Of a stretch of DNA of 64,000 nucleotides, positions 37,101-46,199 are shown in pieces. The notes beneath the pieces were generated by a model, which had not been told where the DNA came from, did no database searches, and worked only from the letters and a program-made list of their open reading frames with translations. The number at the start of each line of letters is the position of its first letter. The first letter of the stretch is position 1. The position numbers and the translations under genes were made by a program. The stretch is taken from assembly GCA_017654935.2 (NCBI GenBank), contig CM065712.1:18803627-18867626 (forward strand), read 5' to 3'. Source of the stretch: Phymorhynchus buccinoides (Eukaryota; Mollusca; Gastropoda; Neogastropoda; Raphitomidae).

Positions 37101-38529
37101 GAGGATATGTTTGTGCGAAAAACGATCTCTTTTAAGTAATAATAAAGAAGGCACTCTTCCGTTCAAACAGGTTTTCGTGCGTCAACCCATATTTCCTGTA
37201 ATCCGGCTTCTTGTTAAGTGTACTCCACCGTAGTCCGTAAAATACGGTACAAAAAAGTACTGTAGATCTAGAAGTGAGAAAAACAACAACATTTAACAGG
37301 ACTATAACAGTTGGTACAAAAAAGTACTGTAGATCTAGAAGTGAGAAAAACAACAACATTTAACAGGACTATAACAGTTGGCACAAACAAAGTAGTGAAA
37401 TGAAGTAAAACAAGATGGTACCTTTCAGGTAGTTGTCCCACTCTTGACGGTACTCATAATCCATGAACACCTTGGCGCACACCTCCGGTGCAATCCCCTC
37501 CATAACTCCATACGTCTTGTACTGGTACAGCCCGGACTCCTGATCAAACAAGACAGAATAGCATTTTTTTTAAATGTGATGCATGAGAAAAATATACGTA
37601 AATCATATTCATAATGTAATTTTTGCATGCATTTTGCTTTTGCAAAAGAGAGCTCATGTTCCATTCCAAATAAATACTCAGAAAACAGTTTTATATATAT
37701 TTGCCAGTTTTTATTTTACAGTAATTTGAAGTTTGACTGACTGATGGATTCATGGACTGATTGGTTAGCTCACCTTGTCATAGTATGATCTTGTCATGGC
37801 CACACAGTGTCATAGTACCTGTACACAGTGTAGCCATGGCACTGCACAGTCTAACTCACCTTGTCATAGTACCTGTACACAGTGTAGCCATGGCACTGCA
37901 CAGTCTAACTCACCTTGTCATAGTACCTGTACACAGTGTAGCCATGGCACTGCACAGTCTAACTCACCTTGTCATAGTACCTGTACACAGTGTAGCCATG
38001 GCACTGCACAGTCTAACTCACCTTGTCATAGTACCTGTACACAGTGTAGCCATGGCACTGCACAGTCTAACTCACCTTGTCATAGTACCTGTACACAGTG
38101 TAGCCATGGCACTGCACAGTCTAACTCACCTTGTCAATGTCATAGTACCTGTACACAGTGTAGCCGTGGCACTGCACAGTCTAACTCACCTTGTCATAGT
38201 ACCTGTACACAGTGTAGCCATGGCACTGCACAGTCTAACTCACCTTGTCATAGTACCTGTACACAGTGTAGCCATGGCACTGCACAGTCTAACTCACCTT
38301 GTCATAGTACCTGTACACAGTGTAGCCGTGGCACTGCACAGTCTAACTCACCTTGTCATAGTACCTGTACACAGTGTAGCCATGGCACTGCAGTCTAACT
38401 CACCTTGTCATAGTACCTGTACACAGTGTAGCCATGGCACTGCACAAACTGCTCCCATCCCTCCAGCTGAGGGTTTTCCAGCTCACAACACGCCGCCATA
38501 AAGTCCTCCTCCCTGAACCCTGCCGCCAT
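28034..38529 (-). CDS. PCTP: Phosphatidylcholine transfer protein (StARD2-like), complete, 6 coding exons
   Basis: Coding exons (minus): 38529-38404, 37539-37422, 33623-33544, 32350-32179, 30563-30496, 28117-28034. All introns are GT/AG and phases match (0,1,0,1,0), giving 215 codons; human PCTP has 214. The product is a single START domain. The family is a soluble cytosolic protein that binds one phosphatidylcholine in a hydrophobic tunnel and moves it between membranes. Recognisable family blocks are SGLYQYKTYGV, FPFPMSNRE, SDGKAGTK and FMYYFDNPKGNIPTWMINWA. The two residues known in human PCTP to contact the phospholipid headgroup, Arg78 and Trp101, align with Arg73 (EYRQEWD) and Trp96 (VVWWE). 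The start ATG is in GCCATGG context with in-frame stops TGA and TAA upstream. Introns are 864, 3798, 1193, 1615 and 2378 bp; most hold tandem arrays or mobile elements. No frameshift or stop is seen. The main uncertainty is whether a non-coding 5' exon exists. Confidence 0.93.
28180..28395. repeat. 24-bp minisatellite, 9 copies
   Basis: Unit GGGATGTACTCTGGGCAAGG plus CATT, nearly perfect, in PCTP intron 5 about 60 bp upstream of the last exon. The last copy has GGTATT. It is open in several frames only because 24 is a multiple of 3. Confidence 0.97.
28470..30121. repeat. 39/44-bp minisatellite, about 39 copies, in PCTP intron 5
   Basis: The unit core is CACCATACAAGGGACACTGA, then AGGCTGATGGCACC. 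It ends in either TTGTGGGTTT (44 bp) or TGTTT (39 bp), and the two length states are interspersed. A/T variation at 'CACAGA' versus 'CACTGA' marks subtypes. The array is bounded by 14-bp perfect inverted ends (28456-28469 and 30121-30134). Confidence 0.96.
30496..30563 (-). CDS. PCTP: PCTP coding exon 5 (residues 166-188)
   Basis: Acceptor TTTTCTGTCCAG, donor AAG|GTAAAG. Encodes FMYYFDNPKGNIPTWMINWA then AK, close to human FMYYFDNPGGQIPSWLINWAAK, the best conserved segment of PCTP. Leaves in phase 0. Confidence 0.95.
30910..31345. repeat. 71-bp minisatellite, 6 copies, in PCTP intron 4
   Basis: Unit beginning TGACAAAACTGTAAATCATT and ending GGATATCCTTCTC. Copies are almost identical; one has lost 3 bp (31117 region). 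Confidence 0.96.
31383..31603. mobile_element. TTAA-type MITE, family 1 copy 2 (degraded right end)
   Basis: Left end TTAACCCTTTCAATGCCA, right end TTGGCGGTGAAAAGG followed by TGAA where TTAA is expected. Same family as 8448-8684. Lies in PCTP intron 4. Confidence 0.75.
31604..31780. repeat. Dispersed repeat B, copy 1
   Basis: CAGCAACAGTGCAGTGT, GCCTCCTGACAGCCTAACAT, GATTCTGCGACCTGACAAAC, CTGTATGGCCCAGAAG, all in the same order at 49318-49520. Confidence 0.88.
32179..32350 (-). CDS. PCTP: PCTP coding exon 4 (residues 109-165 plus 1 nt)
   Basis: The acceptor is the AG of CCCCAG just before TACATG. It is chosen because it restores a gap-free alignment (NRE|YMFRSELRPL against human NRD|YVYLRQRRDL) and matches phase 0. 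The polypyrimidine tract is weak, and an alternative AG lies 8 bp upstream. Encodes ...VVLVRSAVSPDVPEKPGVV ... TSDGKAGTK; the donor is T|GTGGGT in phase 1. The exon is GC-rich compared with its surroundings. The split codon TGT (Cys166) stands where human has Val. Confidence 0.88.
32736..32896. mobile_element. Mariner-type MITE, family 3 copy 1
   Basis: 161 bp with TIRs CAGTGGAACCTCCCTTATAA / TTATAAGGGAGGTTCCACTG and flanking TA on both sides (target duplication). Internal repeats of the CTTATAAGAC motif. In PCTP intron 3-4 area, just upstream of exon 4 on the gene strand (intron 3). Confidence 0.9.
33544..33623 (-). CDS. PCTP: PCTP coding exon 3 (residues 82-108)
   Basis: Acceptor GTTGTTTTCAG, donor GAA|GTATCC. 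Encodes VYVTQDNGQSVVWWETVFPF then PMSNRE, matching human LYEQECNGETVVYWEVKYPFPMSNRD. Trp96 aligns with the headgroup-contacting Trp101 of human PCTP. Leaves in phase 0. Confidence 0.93.
33730..33775 (-). mobile_element. LINE/SINE 3' tail remnant
   Basis: On the minus strand GAAGCGCTATATAAATT with a following A/T-rich tail, the 3' end typical of the CR1-type elements seen at 36450 and 44276. In PCTP intron 2. Confidence 0.6.
33954..34388. repeat. Dispersed repeat A, copy 2
   Basis: Near-identical to 22372-22772, with an extra duplicated TTGCCGCACATTTTGACAAA block. In PCTP intron 2. Confidence 0.88.
34794..34985 (+). other. Small acidic open frame, unidentified
   Basis: 63 codons: MADKYVDDAIRAKLIVEIYS ... 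CNFCNSEDCFEQNTTSFV, with a CX2C-like cysteine cluster. It sits antisense in PCTP intron 2, 130 bp before a TIR element. Could be the N-terminus of a dead transposase or chance. No family recognised. Confidence 0.2.
35119..37230. mobile_element. TIR element of about 2.1 kb carrying a nested LINE
   Basis: Left end CAGTGGAGTACACTTAACAC, right end (complement) CGGTGGAGTACACTTAACAA. Subterminal parts are also inverted (GTTAACCGTATTTCGTGTTA against TGTTAACTGTAATTCGTGTT). Without the LINE at 35390-36520 it would be about 1 kb with no coding capacity. Confidence 0.65.
35390..36520 (+). mobile_element. 5'-truncated CR1/Jockey-type LINE with 3' tail (ATT)n
   Basis: RT C-terminal region in two frames: NLTVTFDSTLSFKQH, IRKISSIRHFLS, then after a frameshift near 35580 LQRVQNSAARLVLKSPRREH, LLRSLHWLPVQSRIDYKLGS, LWNNLPLNVR and stop at 36014. 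The 3' UTR ends GAAGCGCTTAGAGCCCCGTA ... TATATAAATTGTC(ATT)n. Same superfamily as the copy at 3397. G-runs at 36341-36360 and GT/GC-rich tracts at 36085-36200 lie in the 3' UTR. Confidence 0.88.
37248..37381. repeat. 67-bp perfect tandem duplication in PCTP intron 2
   Basis: Two back-to-back copies of a 67-bp segment starting TACAAAAAAGTACTGTAGAT, differing by at most a base. It lies about 40 bp from exon 2's donor. Confidence 0.95.
37422..37539 (-). CDS. PCTP: PCTP coding exon 2 (residues 43-81 plus 1 nt)
   Basis: Acceptor TTTGATCAG, donor G|GTACC. Encodes ESGLYQYKTYGVMEGIAPEV and on to EWDNYLK, matching human KKTGLYEYKVFGVL..DYRKQWDQYVK. It contains the conserved Arg (EYRQEWD) that aligns with human Arg78. 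Enters in phase 0 and leaves in phase 1; the split codon with exon 3 is G|AT (Asp82). Confidence 0.93.
37809..38455 (-). repeat. 54-bp minisatellite made from the PCTP exon 1/intron 1 junction (~12 copies)
   Basis: Twelve copies of a 54-bp unit, the last of which is the genuine end of PCTP exon 1. Each unit carries the coding end ...GGCTACACTGTGTACAGG..GACAAG, the donor GTGAGT and the start of intron 1. One copy has a 6-bp insertion (38146 region) and one lacks 4 bp. The unit length is 18 codons. Every unit therefore has an intact decoy donor and a CAG that could serve as an acceptor. Confidence 0.95.
38404..38529 (-). CDS. PCTP: PCTP coding exon 1 (residues 1-42)
   Basis: Encodes MAAGFREEDFMAACCELENP and onward to ...YRYYDK, aligning with the N-terminal helix of PCTP (human EEQFWEACAELQQP). 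It ends in phase 0 at AAG followed by the donor GTGAGT. The 58 bp upstream contain in-frame TGA and TAA and begin after a good acceptor (pyrimidine-rich tract, TACTAACAG, AG at 38589-38588). The exon may therefore start at 38587 with 58 nt of 5' UTR. The last ~50 nt of this exon are the source of the 54-bp array that follows in intron 1. Confidence 0.92.
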
Positions 38530-38815
38530 GGCAACAACCTTCACCTTCACTGCTGGCACACCGCCAAGGAGCGCTTACAGTCAGCAACTGTTAGTAAACA
38601 AAAAAACGTTAACCCATTCACTTTCTTGCACAAAAAATATATTATTCAAAGGTAAAAAATCCCTGAAAACTAGACTACTGACTAATGAAGTGTTGCATTT
38701 TCCTTTCTTTTCGATGACTGATCCTTGCTTGTTTCCAACTCTAGCATTGTTTTGCATTGCTTGTGTAAATTTTCATTTTTGTGCATACACAGAAAAAAAC
38801 GTAAAATCAGTTTGC

Positions 38816-39025
38816 ACCCACACACAGTGACACACACACAAGTGCACGCACACATATACACAAGTGCACACATATGCTCACTTCAAAAGCACATTAATTT
38901 TTATTTTTCATTCTTTTTGGGGGGTCTAATATCACTTACGGGTGAACAGACGTAAAACTAAAGAACGAACACACACACACAAGTGCACACACACATATAC
39001 ACAAGTGCACACACACACACACTGA
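38816..39025. repeat. Interrupted (CA)n microsatellites
   Basis: CA tracts at 38816-38872 and 38968-39024 share AAGTGCACACACACATATAC, so they look like duplicates of one another. Confidence 0.9.
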
Positions 39026-39239
39026 GTAAGTATACATGGATTACAAAGCTTCCAAACTTAACATATGATACAAAGTTCATGAAATATTTACAGATCAGAC
39101 ACAATTGACCCCCACCATGTGCATCACTGTATGTTTTATGAATCGCCTAAAAAGAAATTCGCAATGGTTTCAATACAACTGCATTCATATTGCAGTAAAT
39201 TAATCACTGAACATATGACGAAATACAACACTTTCCTTT

Positions 39240-39520
39240 TTACACAGATCCCGCTACAATGAGCAAATTTGGTGGAAAAAAATGGTATGAATATTTGCCT
39301 AACATCAAAAGAACCACCACCCTCCTTTTGTTCCTTCTACAGTTCTCCCCGTTGATAGTAAACTCAGTTATAAGCAATTTCCGTTACAGTAAAGGAAAGC
39401 ACTGGTTCCCGGCCAAAGGTCTACTGTTTTATTACTAAATAGTCCTCGGATAGTAGTAACTCGGCTATAATTAATATTACAATAAAACAAAACTGCTATA
39501 GTAAAGTCACTTTTGGTTCC
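39240..39520. repeat. Degenerate 'TATAGTAAAG' repeat
   Basis: Several TATAGTAAA/TTACTATA motifs, also seen at 41100-41220 where they end AGCGGGGTGTACTGTA. Probably two decayed copies of one MITE. Boundaries not resolved. Confidence 0.4.
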
Positions 39521-39913
39521 CCACAGGACTGGCTCCTCGGTTACAATTAAAAAAAATTATCCTCTTCGTGACCTTTGTAAATACGTCATCAATGTATACG
39601 TCACAGTCTCACTACTCCCTCTACCCACCTCCATCAATGAAATTGAAAGGCACTCAAAAACATGTTTCTTTCCCCTCATTCTTGTTAGCAAGAACGCGTC
39701 ATTTATGCAAAATGCAAAATGAGGACAATCGCTCACTGGCTGAACTATACCTTTCATGTTTTTATTTATTAGACTGTTTCTAATTTGATTGCATTTTGCG
39801 TGTGTTCATTGTAATCGAATATGATTTTCAAATTCAATGGATATTTTTAATTTTTATCATAATTAAAGCATGATTTTGAATCCAGTGAATCCAGCGAATG
39901 GCTTACATGCGTA

Positions 39914-39916
<3 letters not shown>

Positions 39917-39961
<45 letters not shown>

Positions 39962-40880
39962 CTGGACAGTTTGCCTACGGAGAGTTCGGATACGGACAGT
40001 TTGCATGCTAAACAGTGTGCCTACTGGATAGTTTGCCTACGGACAGTTCGCTATGGACAGTTAATACCGTCCATAATGCCTATGGACACCTTGCCTACGG
40101 ACATTATGCCTAACAGATATATCAGACTTACGAACCAGGAACATTGCTTTAAAACTCTCTCACTCTCTCTCATCCTCTCTATCTCTCTGTTTTTTACAAA
40201 TTCTTTTTTAAACTTTATTATTTAAACTGTAGATAAAAGAGAGATCGTGCATAAATTTTGTTAAACAAAATTCTGTTGATTACACTGCGCGATGGCGCTG
40301 CGGTAGAACGGGCGATACAGTTGATAGCTTGGGCACGAAACATGTGACTATTCGCCACGAATTTCTTTCATAAAACTCATTATAACAAACTAACATTACA
40401 CTGGCTGCTACTAGGTTTGTACCCGCTCTACCGCAGCGCCCTCGCATGGCAGAAACGACGAACTAAGTCGACCATTTCCGCCCACAATCTTCATTTGCAA
40501 TTCATTACATACAATTGAGAGCTGTCCGGTCATTGGCTGCAATTAAATTTGTATCTGTTTTACTGCAGCGCCCTCACACAGAGGAAAAGGCGGGCTAAAT
40601 CGACAATTGACCCCACACTCTCATTACTTAGTGGAAAAAAATGAATCGGACAAAAATATATATAGCATCATGAAAATGCGATAATTTATTGCAGGCATGA
40701 TAATCTATTATTAGGCATAATGTCTGTAGGCATAATGTCCAGTAGGCAAAATGTCCGGTGAGCATGGTGACCATAGGCATAATGTCTGTAGGCGAAGCGT
40801 CCGTAGGCGAAATGTCCGCAGGCAAACTGTCCGGTCACGGTGTGTGCGTGTGTGTGTGGGGGTGTGCATGCACGCACGTG
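39917..40880. mobile_element. Fold-back element whose arms are short tandem repeats
   Basis: The left arm (39960-40115) is built of GGACAGTTTGCCTAC-like units. The right arm (40712-40840) is built of the inverse, GTAGGCAAACTGTCC-like units. Both outer ends abut TG tracts (39917-39958 and 40837-40870). The loop contains a second inverted pair, GGCGCTGCGGTAGAACGGG / CCCGCTCTACCGCAGCGCC (40294 and 40424). Confidence 0.75.
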
Positions 40881-41359
40881 CGTGTGCATGCATGAATAGA
40901 TTCAAAGGCCATTCTGGAAGTTAGATGCTTTTAGTTTTACAGCTAATTTTGTTTTGTGCACAGGGAAATATACCATGTATAATTTTTTACTATAAACCCA
41001 GTCACCTTTTGGGACATCAAACCATACGAGGAAGGGGTGGGATGGGTTTATACATTGTATTCAGTATTTTATGTTAGTTTTGACTTTGAAAAACGTCCTC
41101 GGGTAAGATAAAAAATATCATCAAAACTTTACTATATCCGAACATCGTTTATAAGAAAAACCTGTTATAGTAAAGGAAAATCCTTGCTCCCCTGGACTTT
41201 ACTATAAGCGGGGTGTACTGTATTGCCAGTCCAAGCCTTTTTCAAGTAAAGCATCCAGTTGAACAGTTCAATCATAATTATAATGTACACTACAACTGTA
41301 CAAGAAAGTGTTCAATTGAGTAAATGCATCATAGGTCAAGAGATTACAAGTGTTATCAT

Positions 41360-43045
41360 ATAGAGCTGAATATGTGACCCAGACTTCACGAAAGGGACAT
41401 AAAGTCGCTGGGCTAGTTTCTCACAACAGGCTTGCAAAGTCAAAAATCTATTTGTTTGTCAATTTTGAGTTATGGGCATCTTTGTGTTCTCTAAGGCCTA
41501 AAAGAAAGAAGTTGGTTTCCTGTTTCCCGACCGACCCTAGTTTTTGGCCGCCAACCCTAAACGGTTTTTTTGATGAATGGGGAAAAAAAGAGAAAAAAAG
41601 TAAGCGAGAAACATAAAACATCATAAGTGCAAAAGTATACACTGTTTGGCTTTATTAAAAATATATTCACACACATGGACCGAACACAAGTTTTAAAAAG
41701 AAAAAGAAAAAGAAAAACAAAGCCTAGTACCTACTACCCTATTTTTGAAACTGATGAAACAGACATATATATATATATATTTTTGTGTGTGCCTAACATC
41801 TTACCTTTCATATTTATAAAGGACAATCTTTAATATGTTCTCTAAATGGTGTTATAATATAACATTATAAGTGTTCAATCGAGTAGGTCAATGCATTTTC
41901 TTCAGCTAGGGTGGACTGTGTTTTCTCAAAATGGCCAACGCTCACCATACTAACTTTAAACGTGGACCCTGACGGATGAGTTTTTGCAAGAAACACGCTG
42001 AGATCACCAGAAAGACAGCCTTTTCAAAGATCCGAACACTCACTAACAGTCACTTTGCTCTGGTTTCCTAGAAATCAAACCGTCAAAACTGCGATTCCTC
42101 CTTGGCGGAGAGAGAAGCCATTTTGGACAGGGTGGGTGGAGGCCACTCATTGTCATTGAAGCTTTTTCTTCTATGTAGTGCAGTAAAAAACAAATTGGAG
42201 CCATTTCCTTTGAGGCATAAAAAAAAATAAAAAAAATAAAAAGGCTTGTAATTTGTATTGTAGAAAGCTTGTGCAAATGATTTGGTCTACACTCAGGTGG
42301 CCATTAGAAAAGAGAAGGCACATCTTTCACTGAAATAATTTAACATCCAGCACCTCTGCCAAGGAGGAATCGCTGATTTGACGGTTTGATTTCTAGGAAA
42401 CCAGAGCAAAGTGAGTGTTGCGATCTCTGTAATTAGTGTAATTTACTAAAGGGTGCTTTCCTGGTGATCTTGACATGTTTCTTGCAAAAACTCATCCGTC
42501 AGGGTGCCCCTTTAAATGCTCATAACTTGGGAACGGAAAAAGATACAATGGTTCTTGTATCAATACAAAGAAAATTGTCTAACGTTTTCAAATATATAAT
42601 TTTCCCAGAATGGTGAGTTTGACACTTAATGTCCCTTTCGTGGTGCTAGAGGGACATTAGTCGCTGAGCTAGTTTCTCACAACAGGCTTGCAAGGTCAAA
42701 AATATCATTTTTTTGTCAATTTTGAGTTATGGGTACTGGGTATTTTTGTTTTCTCTAGCATCTTATCTTTCATATTTGTAAAGGATAATCTTTACTAACT
42801 ATGGTCTCTAAATGATCTTATAAGGTTTTTTTAAATGACTAGGTCAATGTATTTTCTACAGCTAGTCTAGACTTGTTTTTTTCAAAATGGCCGATGCTCA
42901 CCCTACTAACTTTAAATGCTCATAACTTTAGAATGGACAAAAATACAAGTATGGTTCTTGTATCATTAGAAAGAGAACTGTCTGAAGTTTTGAACTGTAT
43001 AATGTTCTCAGAATGGTCTGTTTGACCCTTAATGTCCCTGGGCAA
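41360..43045. mobile_element. Complex element with nested direct and inverted repeats
   Basis: Direct repeats: CTAGTTTCTCACAACAGGCT with following 60 bp at 41412 and 42670. Inverted repeats: CCTGACGGATGAGTTTTTGC (41968) against 42480-42505, and GGTTTCCTAGAAATCAAACC (42062) against 42385-42405. 'AATGTCCCT' occurs near both halves' ends. No coding capacity. Confidence 0.7.
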
Positions 43046-44200
43046 CATCATTATGCCCTACAAATCATTGAACTTTAACATTGAATTACACACATCACAC
43101 ATGTATTGTACTTATATAATTTCAAAGAATGTTAGCACAGTTCTAAGCGTTGGAAAAGACCTACATCACATGGCTACAATGATAACGAACTGATTTTTTA
43201 TTCTTTAGTTACCTTTTTTTGTTACACTTTCAATGCAGTTCATAAAAAAATGGTTCGCAGAAAAAGGAGATCAAGGGCAAACAGGTTAATTAGTTGTGTC
43301 ATTCAATGATTCATTTCCTCATGGCCCACACAATCACCGAGTCAGTGTCAATGATTTCCTTCACTTGTCAGTGCGCGAAAACTGTCTCAAGCCACTGTCA
43401 AGGTCAAAACAAGTTTTTTTTTCTGAACAAAAAAATAAATACCCAACCAATATCCTCTCAATATCATTGTAAACAACAAACGCTTTTCTATTACCTAATA
43501 TATTTCTGAAAACCGATCTCATCCCGTGCTGCGCATCTTCGTCTTTGAACCCTGTATAATGTCAATAATTGCCGATAAACGGCAGGTGGACATTACTGGA
43601 AGAAGTGAAACTGAAGTTGAAAGTGAAAGGGCGTTGACGTTTGTAGCCAATCACAGTCACCCATCAAAAATCAACATCTGTGTTTGTTTTAAGTTGCTTA
43701 TAGTGAACAGAGAAATTAAATTCTTGTTTATATTTACCAAGCGTCTTTCTTGTATTGAAGAAGATCCAGTAAGCTTAGCATCATTCACTGTCTGAAGTAT
43801 TTCTCCTGTTTGATTGTAGGGCTGTGACAGCCTGTGAATCACGGACCTCTGTGCCTGTGAATGGTACAGGGGACACCACCAGCAGAGAAAACATGGGATA
43901 ATTATTTGGTTACAGTCCAAAGATACCTAATTAGTGAACATTAGAAATAGTTATTGACACAACTAAACCAAACACCTTACAAATCAATACACAACAAATA
44001 TAAAATGACAGTATATTATCAATGAAAAATAAAACATGTGATATTTCGGCAGATATTTCGGTAAATAGGCAACAAAACAAAACTGAGGTTTAATTTCAAG
44101 TGCCCATTAAATTACGTATGTGATTTCAAGCGCCTGTTGAGTAAACCCGGGTACACAACAATGCAAGTGAGATTTCACAGCATAATAGTACATCTGTATT
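43046..44200. other. No gene recognised
   Basis: AT-rich. The open frame at 43526-43795 has no recognisable family or splice support. Confidence 0.5.
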
Positions 44201-44275
44201 GTTATAAATTCGGGACTTTCCTGGTGTTGCACTGCCTCCGGGCATTGCCTCCAGGATCGTTCCCACCATCTTTAT
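44201..44275 (+). repeat. Dispersed 74-bp repeat, copy 2
   Basis: Matches 9958-10031 (ATTCGGGACTTTCCTGG, CGGGCATTGCCTCCAGGATC). Confidence 0.85.
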
Positions 44276-44350
44276 ATAATACTAATAATACTGAACATTT
44301 ATATAGCGCTTTACTCCCTTTGCAGGGAGCTCAAAGCGCTTTACATGGAC
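44276..44350 (-). mobile_element. LINE/SINE 3' end, minus orientation
   Basis: The complement reads TGTAAAGCGCTTTGAGCTCC ... AAGCGCTATATAAATGTTCA followed by (ATT)n-like sequence, the same 3' tail type as at 36450. No coding part. Confidence 0.75.
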
Positions 44351-44564
44351 AACTGATAAAACACAAATAAGTTAACATTATAGTCATAAGACTCACTACA
44401 ATCAAATAAAATATACATAAAATAACATTATTTAAACAAAGCCCTGTTCATAACCAAAAAAATTAAAACAATATTACAAGAAAATAAACCGTTGCTAGGG
44501 AAATCAAAGTTCATGAGCTACGTTATCGCGCAAACACACACACTAACAAGTATGGCGCGCCAAA

Positions 44565-44700
44565 GATACAAAACTCTATCTAGCTGTTCGACAGAGTTTC
44601 GAAACTGTATCTATCAGTTCGATAGAGTTTGAAAACCCTATCTAGCTGTTCGATAGAGTTTGAAAACTCTGTCGAACAGCTAGATAGGGTTTCCACAAAA
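44565..44700. repeat. Cluster of inverted 30-mers (CTATCTAGCTGTTCGATAGA)
   Basis: Three direct copies of CTATCTAGCTGTTCGAYAGA/GTATCTATCAGTTCGATAGA followed by an inverted copy TCTGTCGAACAGCTAGATAG. It can fold into alternative hairpins. Confidence 0.85.
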
Positions 44701-45075
44701 TAACCCTATCGAGATATAGTTTTTCTATCGCGATTTCTGATTGGTACATGGCTTCAGCGACAAGTTTGTGGCCTTGGCAGGGCAGTGACCCGTGAATTGG
44801 AATAAGACGATAGGCAGATTAAAAACATCAACATTTTTATTATTTCACAAGAATTAATGATGATCTACATTCAAAATAAAGGGGGAGCTTACTATCTCGA
44901 GCAGTGTATTATGATTAAAGACCCTGTCTAGTACCGTATTTTATCCCCAGAATTCGTTCGGGGTCGAAAAAACAATGCCATGTGCCATAACCGCGACAAT
45001 CAATTTGACCCAGTGACCCAGTGACTCTGAAGACGCCATTTTGCATCTGGATTTTTTCCGGAAGTGAAAGGTTAG

Positions 45076-45105
45076 AGCTGTAAGCGCTGTACAGCGCTTA
45101 CAGCT
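45076..45105. repeat. 30-bp perfect palindrome
   Basis: AGCTGTAAGCGCTGT followed by its exact complement ACAGCGCTTACAGCT, with no spacer. Confidence 0.98.
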
Positions 45106-45605
45106 TTGTTGTCCTTGACCTTGCGCTTACATTAGCTATCGATCGCTCCTGCATCTCCTAGGAGTTGTGCTTTTATTTTAGTCGCATTCTGTTTGCTGAT
45201 AAGTATTGTAGCTATGCCTTGGTTTCAGTTTTCTCTTCTAACAACGTACGTTCAATTGATAACTTTCTTACTTGCCGATAACGGCTGCAATGTTCGGTTG
45301 AATGATCGAATTGAGCATTCGTGAAAGACACGGTAAAGTAAGGTCAATAACTCTGGTCTTCTTCAGGCTAGCCGAGACTAAAACAGACACCTCCAGGATG
45401 AATGCGAAGGTAGTTTGGATCGTGATACGAACAAACAATAAAGAAACAACAGTTGGTCATCAGAATTTGGAAGAGAACACATGATAGACTAGCGCAAAAT
45501 AAAGAACACTTTCATCTGACATCAGCAGTGACGTAAAGAAGAAATGGAAGGTTGATTCACATTCTTCTTCTTCGCAGTACGTAGCCACAATCAACACACT
45601 GATTA

Positions 45606-46175
45606 TTATGCCACGGAACCGGGGAGGTTCATCCACATATGCCGGAAGAAATGGCCAGGAGGCCGAAGAATAAAGAAAGAGGAGAGAGGACGGACAAAAG
45701 GAAAACGCCTAGCTTGATGGGAATCTGCAGGGGGGGGGGGCAGGGGGGGGGGGGGGGGGGGGGAAAGCTTTTGCTTGGTTGTTAGACTGATGACCCCTGA
45801 GTGGGGCCACCAGCCGCAGCAGGTGGGTGTCCTTTGAGGAACTTCCAGACTCCGGCTGCGAAGCTCTCTAGAGTTCTGGCCTCCACTGCGGGTGTTGGCA
45901 GGTCGTTCCACTACTTGATTGTTCGTGAAAAAAAAAGAGCTTTGACGGTACTGCGTCCGACCGTCGACATCGTGGGGGATGAGGAGCTGTTGTTGTGAAT
46001 TACCCCTGCGTTGCCGCTCTGGCTGAGGTATGACTTTGCTCCTGTTCACACTCACCATGCCATTGAGTATTTTATACAGCATGGTGAGTCTGGTGGCTTG
46101 TCTGCGTTGCTGCAGTGGATTCCATCTGAGCCTCTGTAGCATGTCGGTAACGCTGGCTGTCCTATGTTATCTATC
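45606..46175 (-). mobile_element. Non-LTR retrotransposon 3' coding fragment
   Basis: On the minus strand: SVTDMLQRLRWNPLQQRRQA, TRLTMLYKILNGMVSVNRSK, VIPQPERQRRG, QYRQSSFF, then after a frameshift the NDLPAPTVEARTL-type motif is seen as TTCQHPQWRPEL in another frame. This is a recognisable C-terminal signature of Jockey/RTE-like LINEs of animals. Interrupted by a G-rich run at 45730-45763. Dead copy. Confidence 0.75.
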
Positions 46176-46199
46176 TTCAAGTCATATTCTTCTGACTGC

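Noticed and set aside
43526..43795. 89-codon open frame
   Set aside because: No recognisable domain, no splice signals that extend it, AT-rich surroundings.
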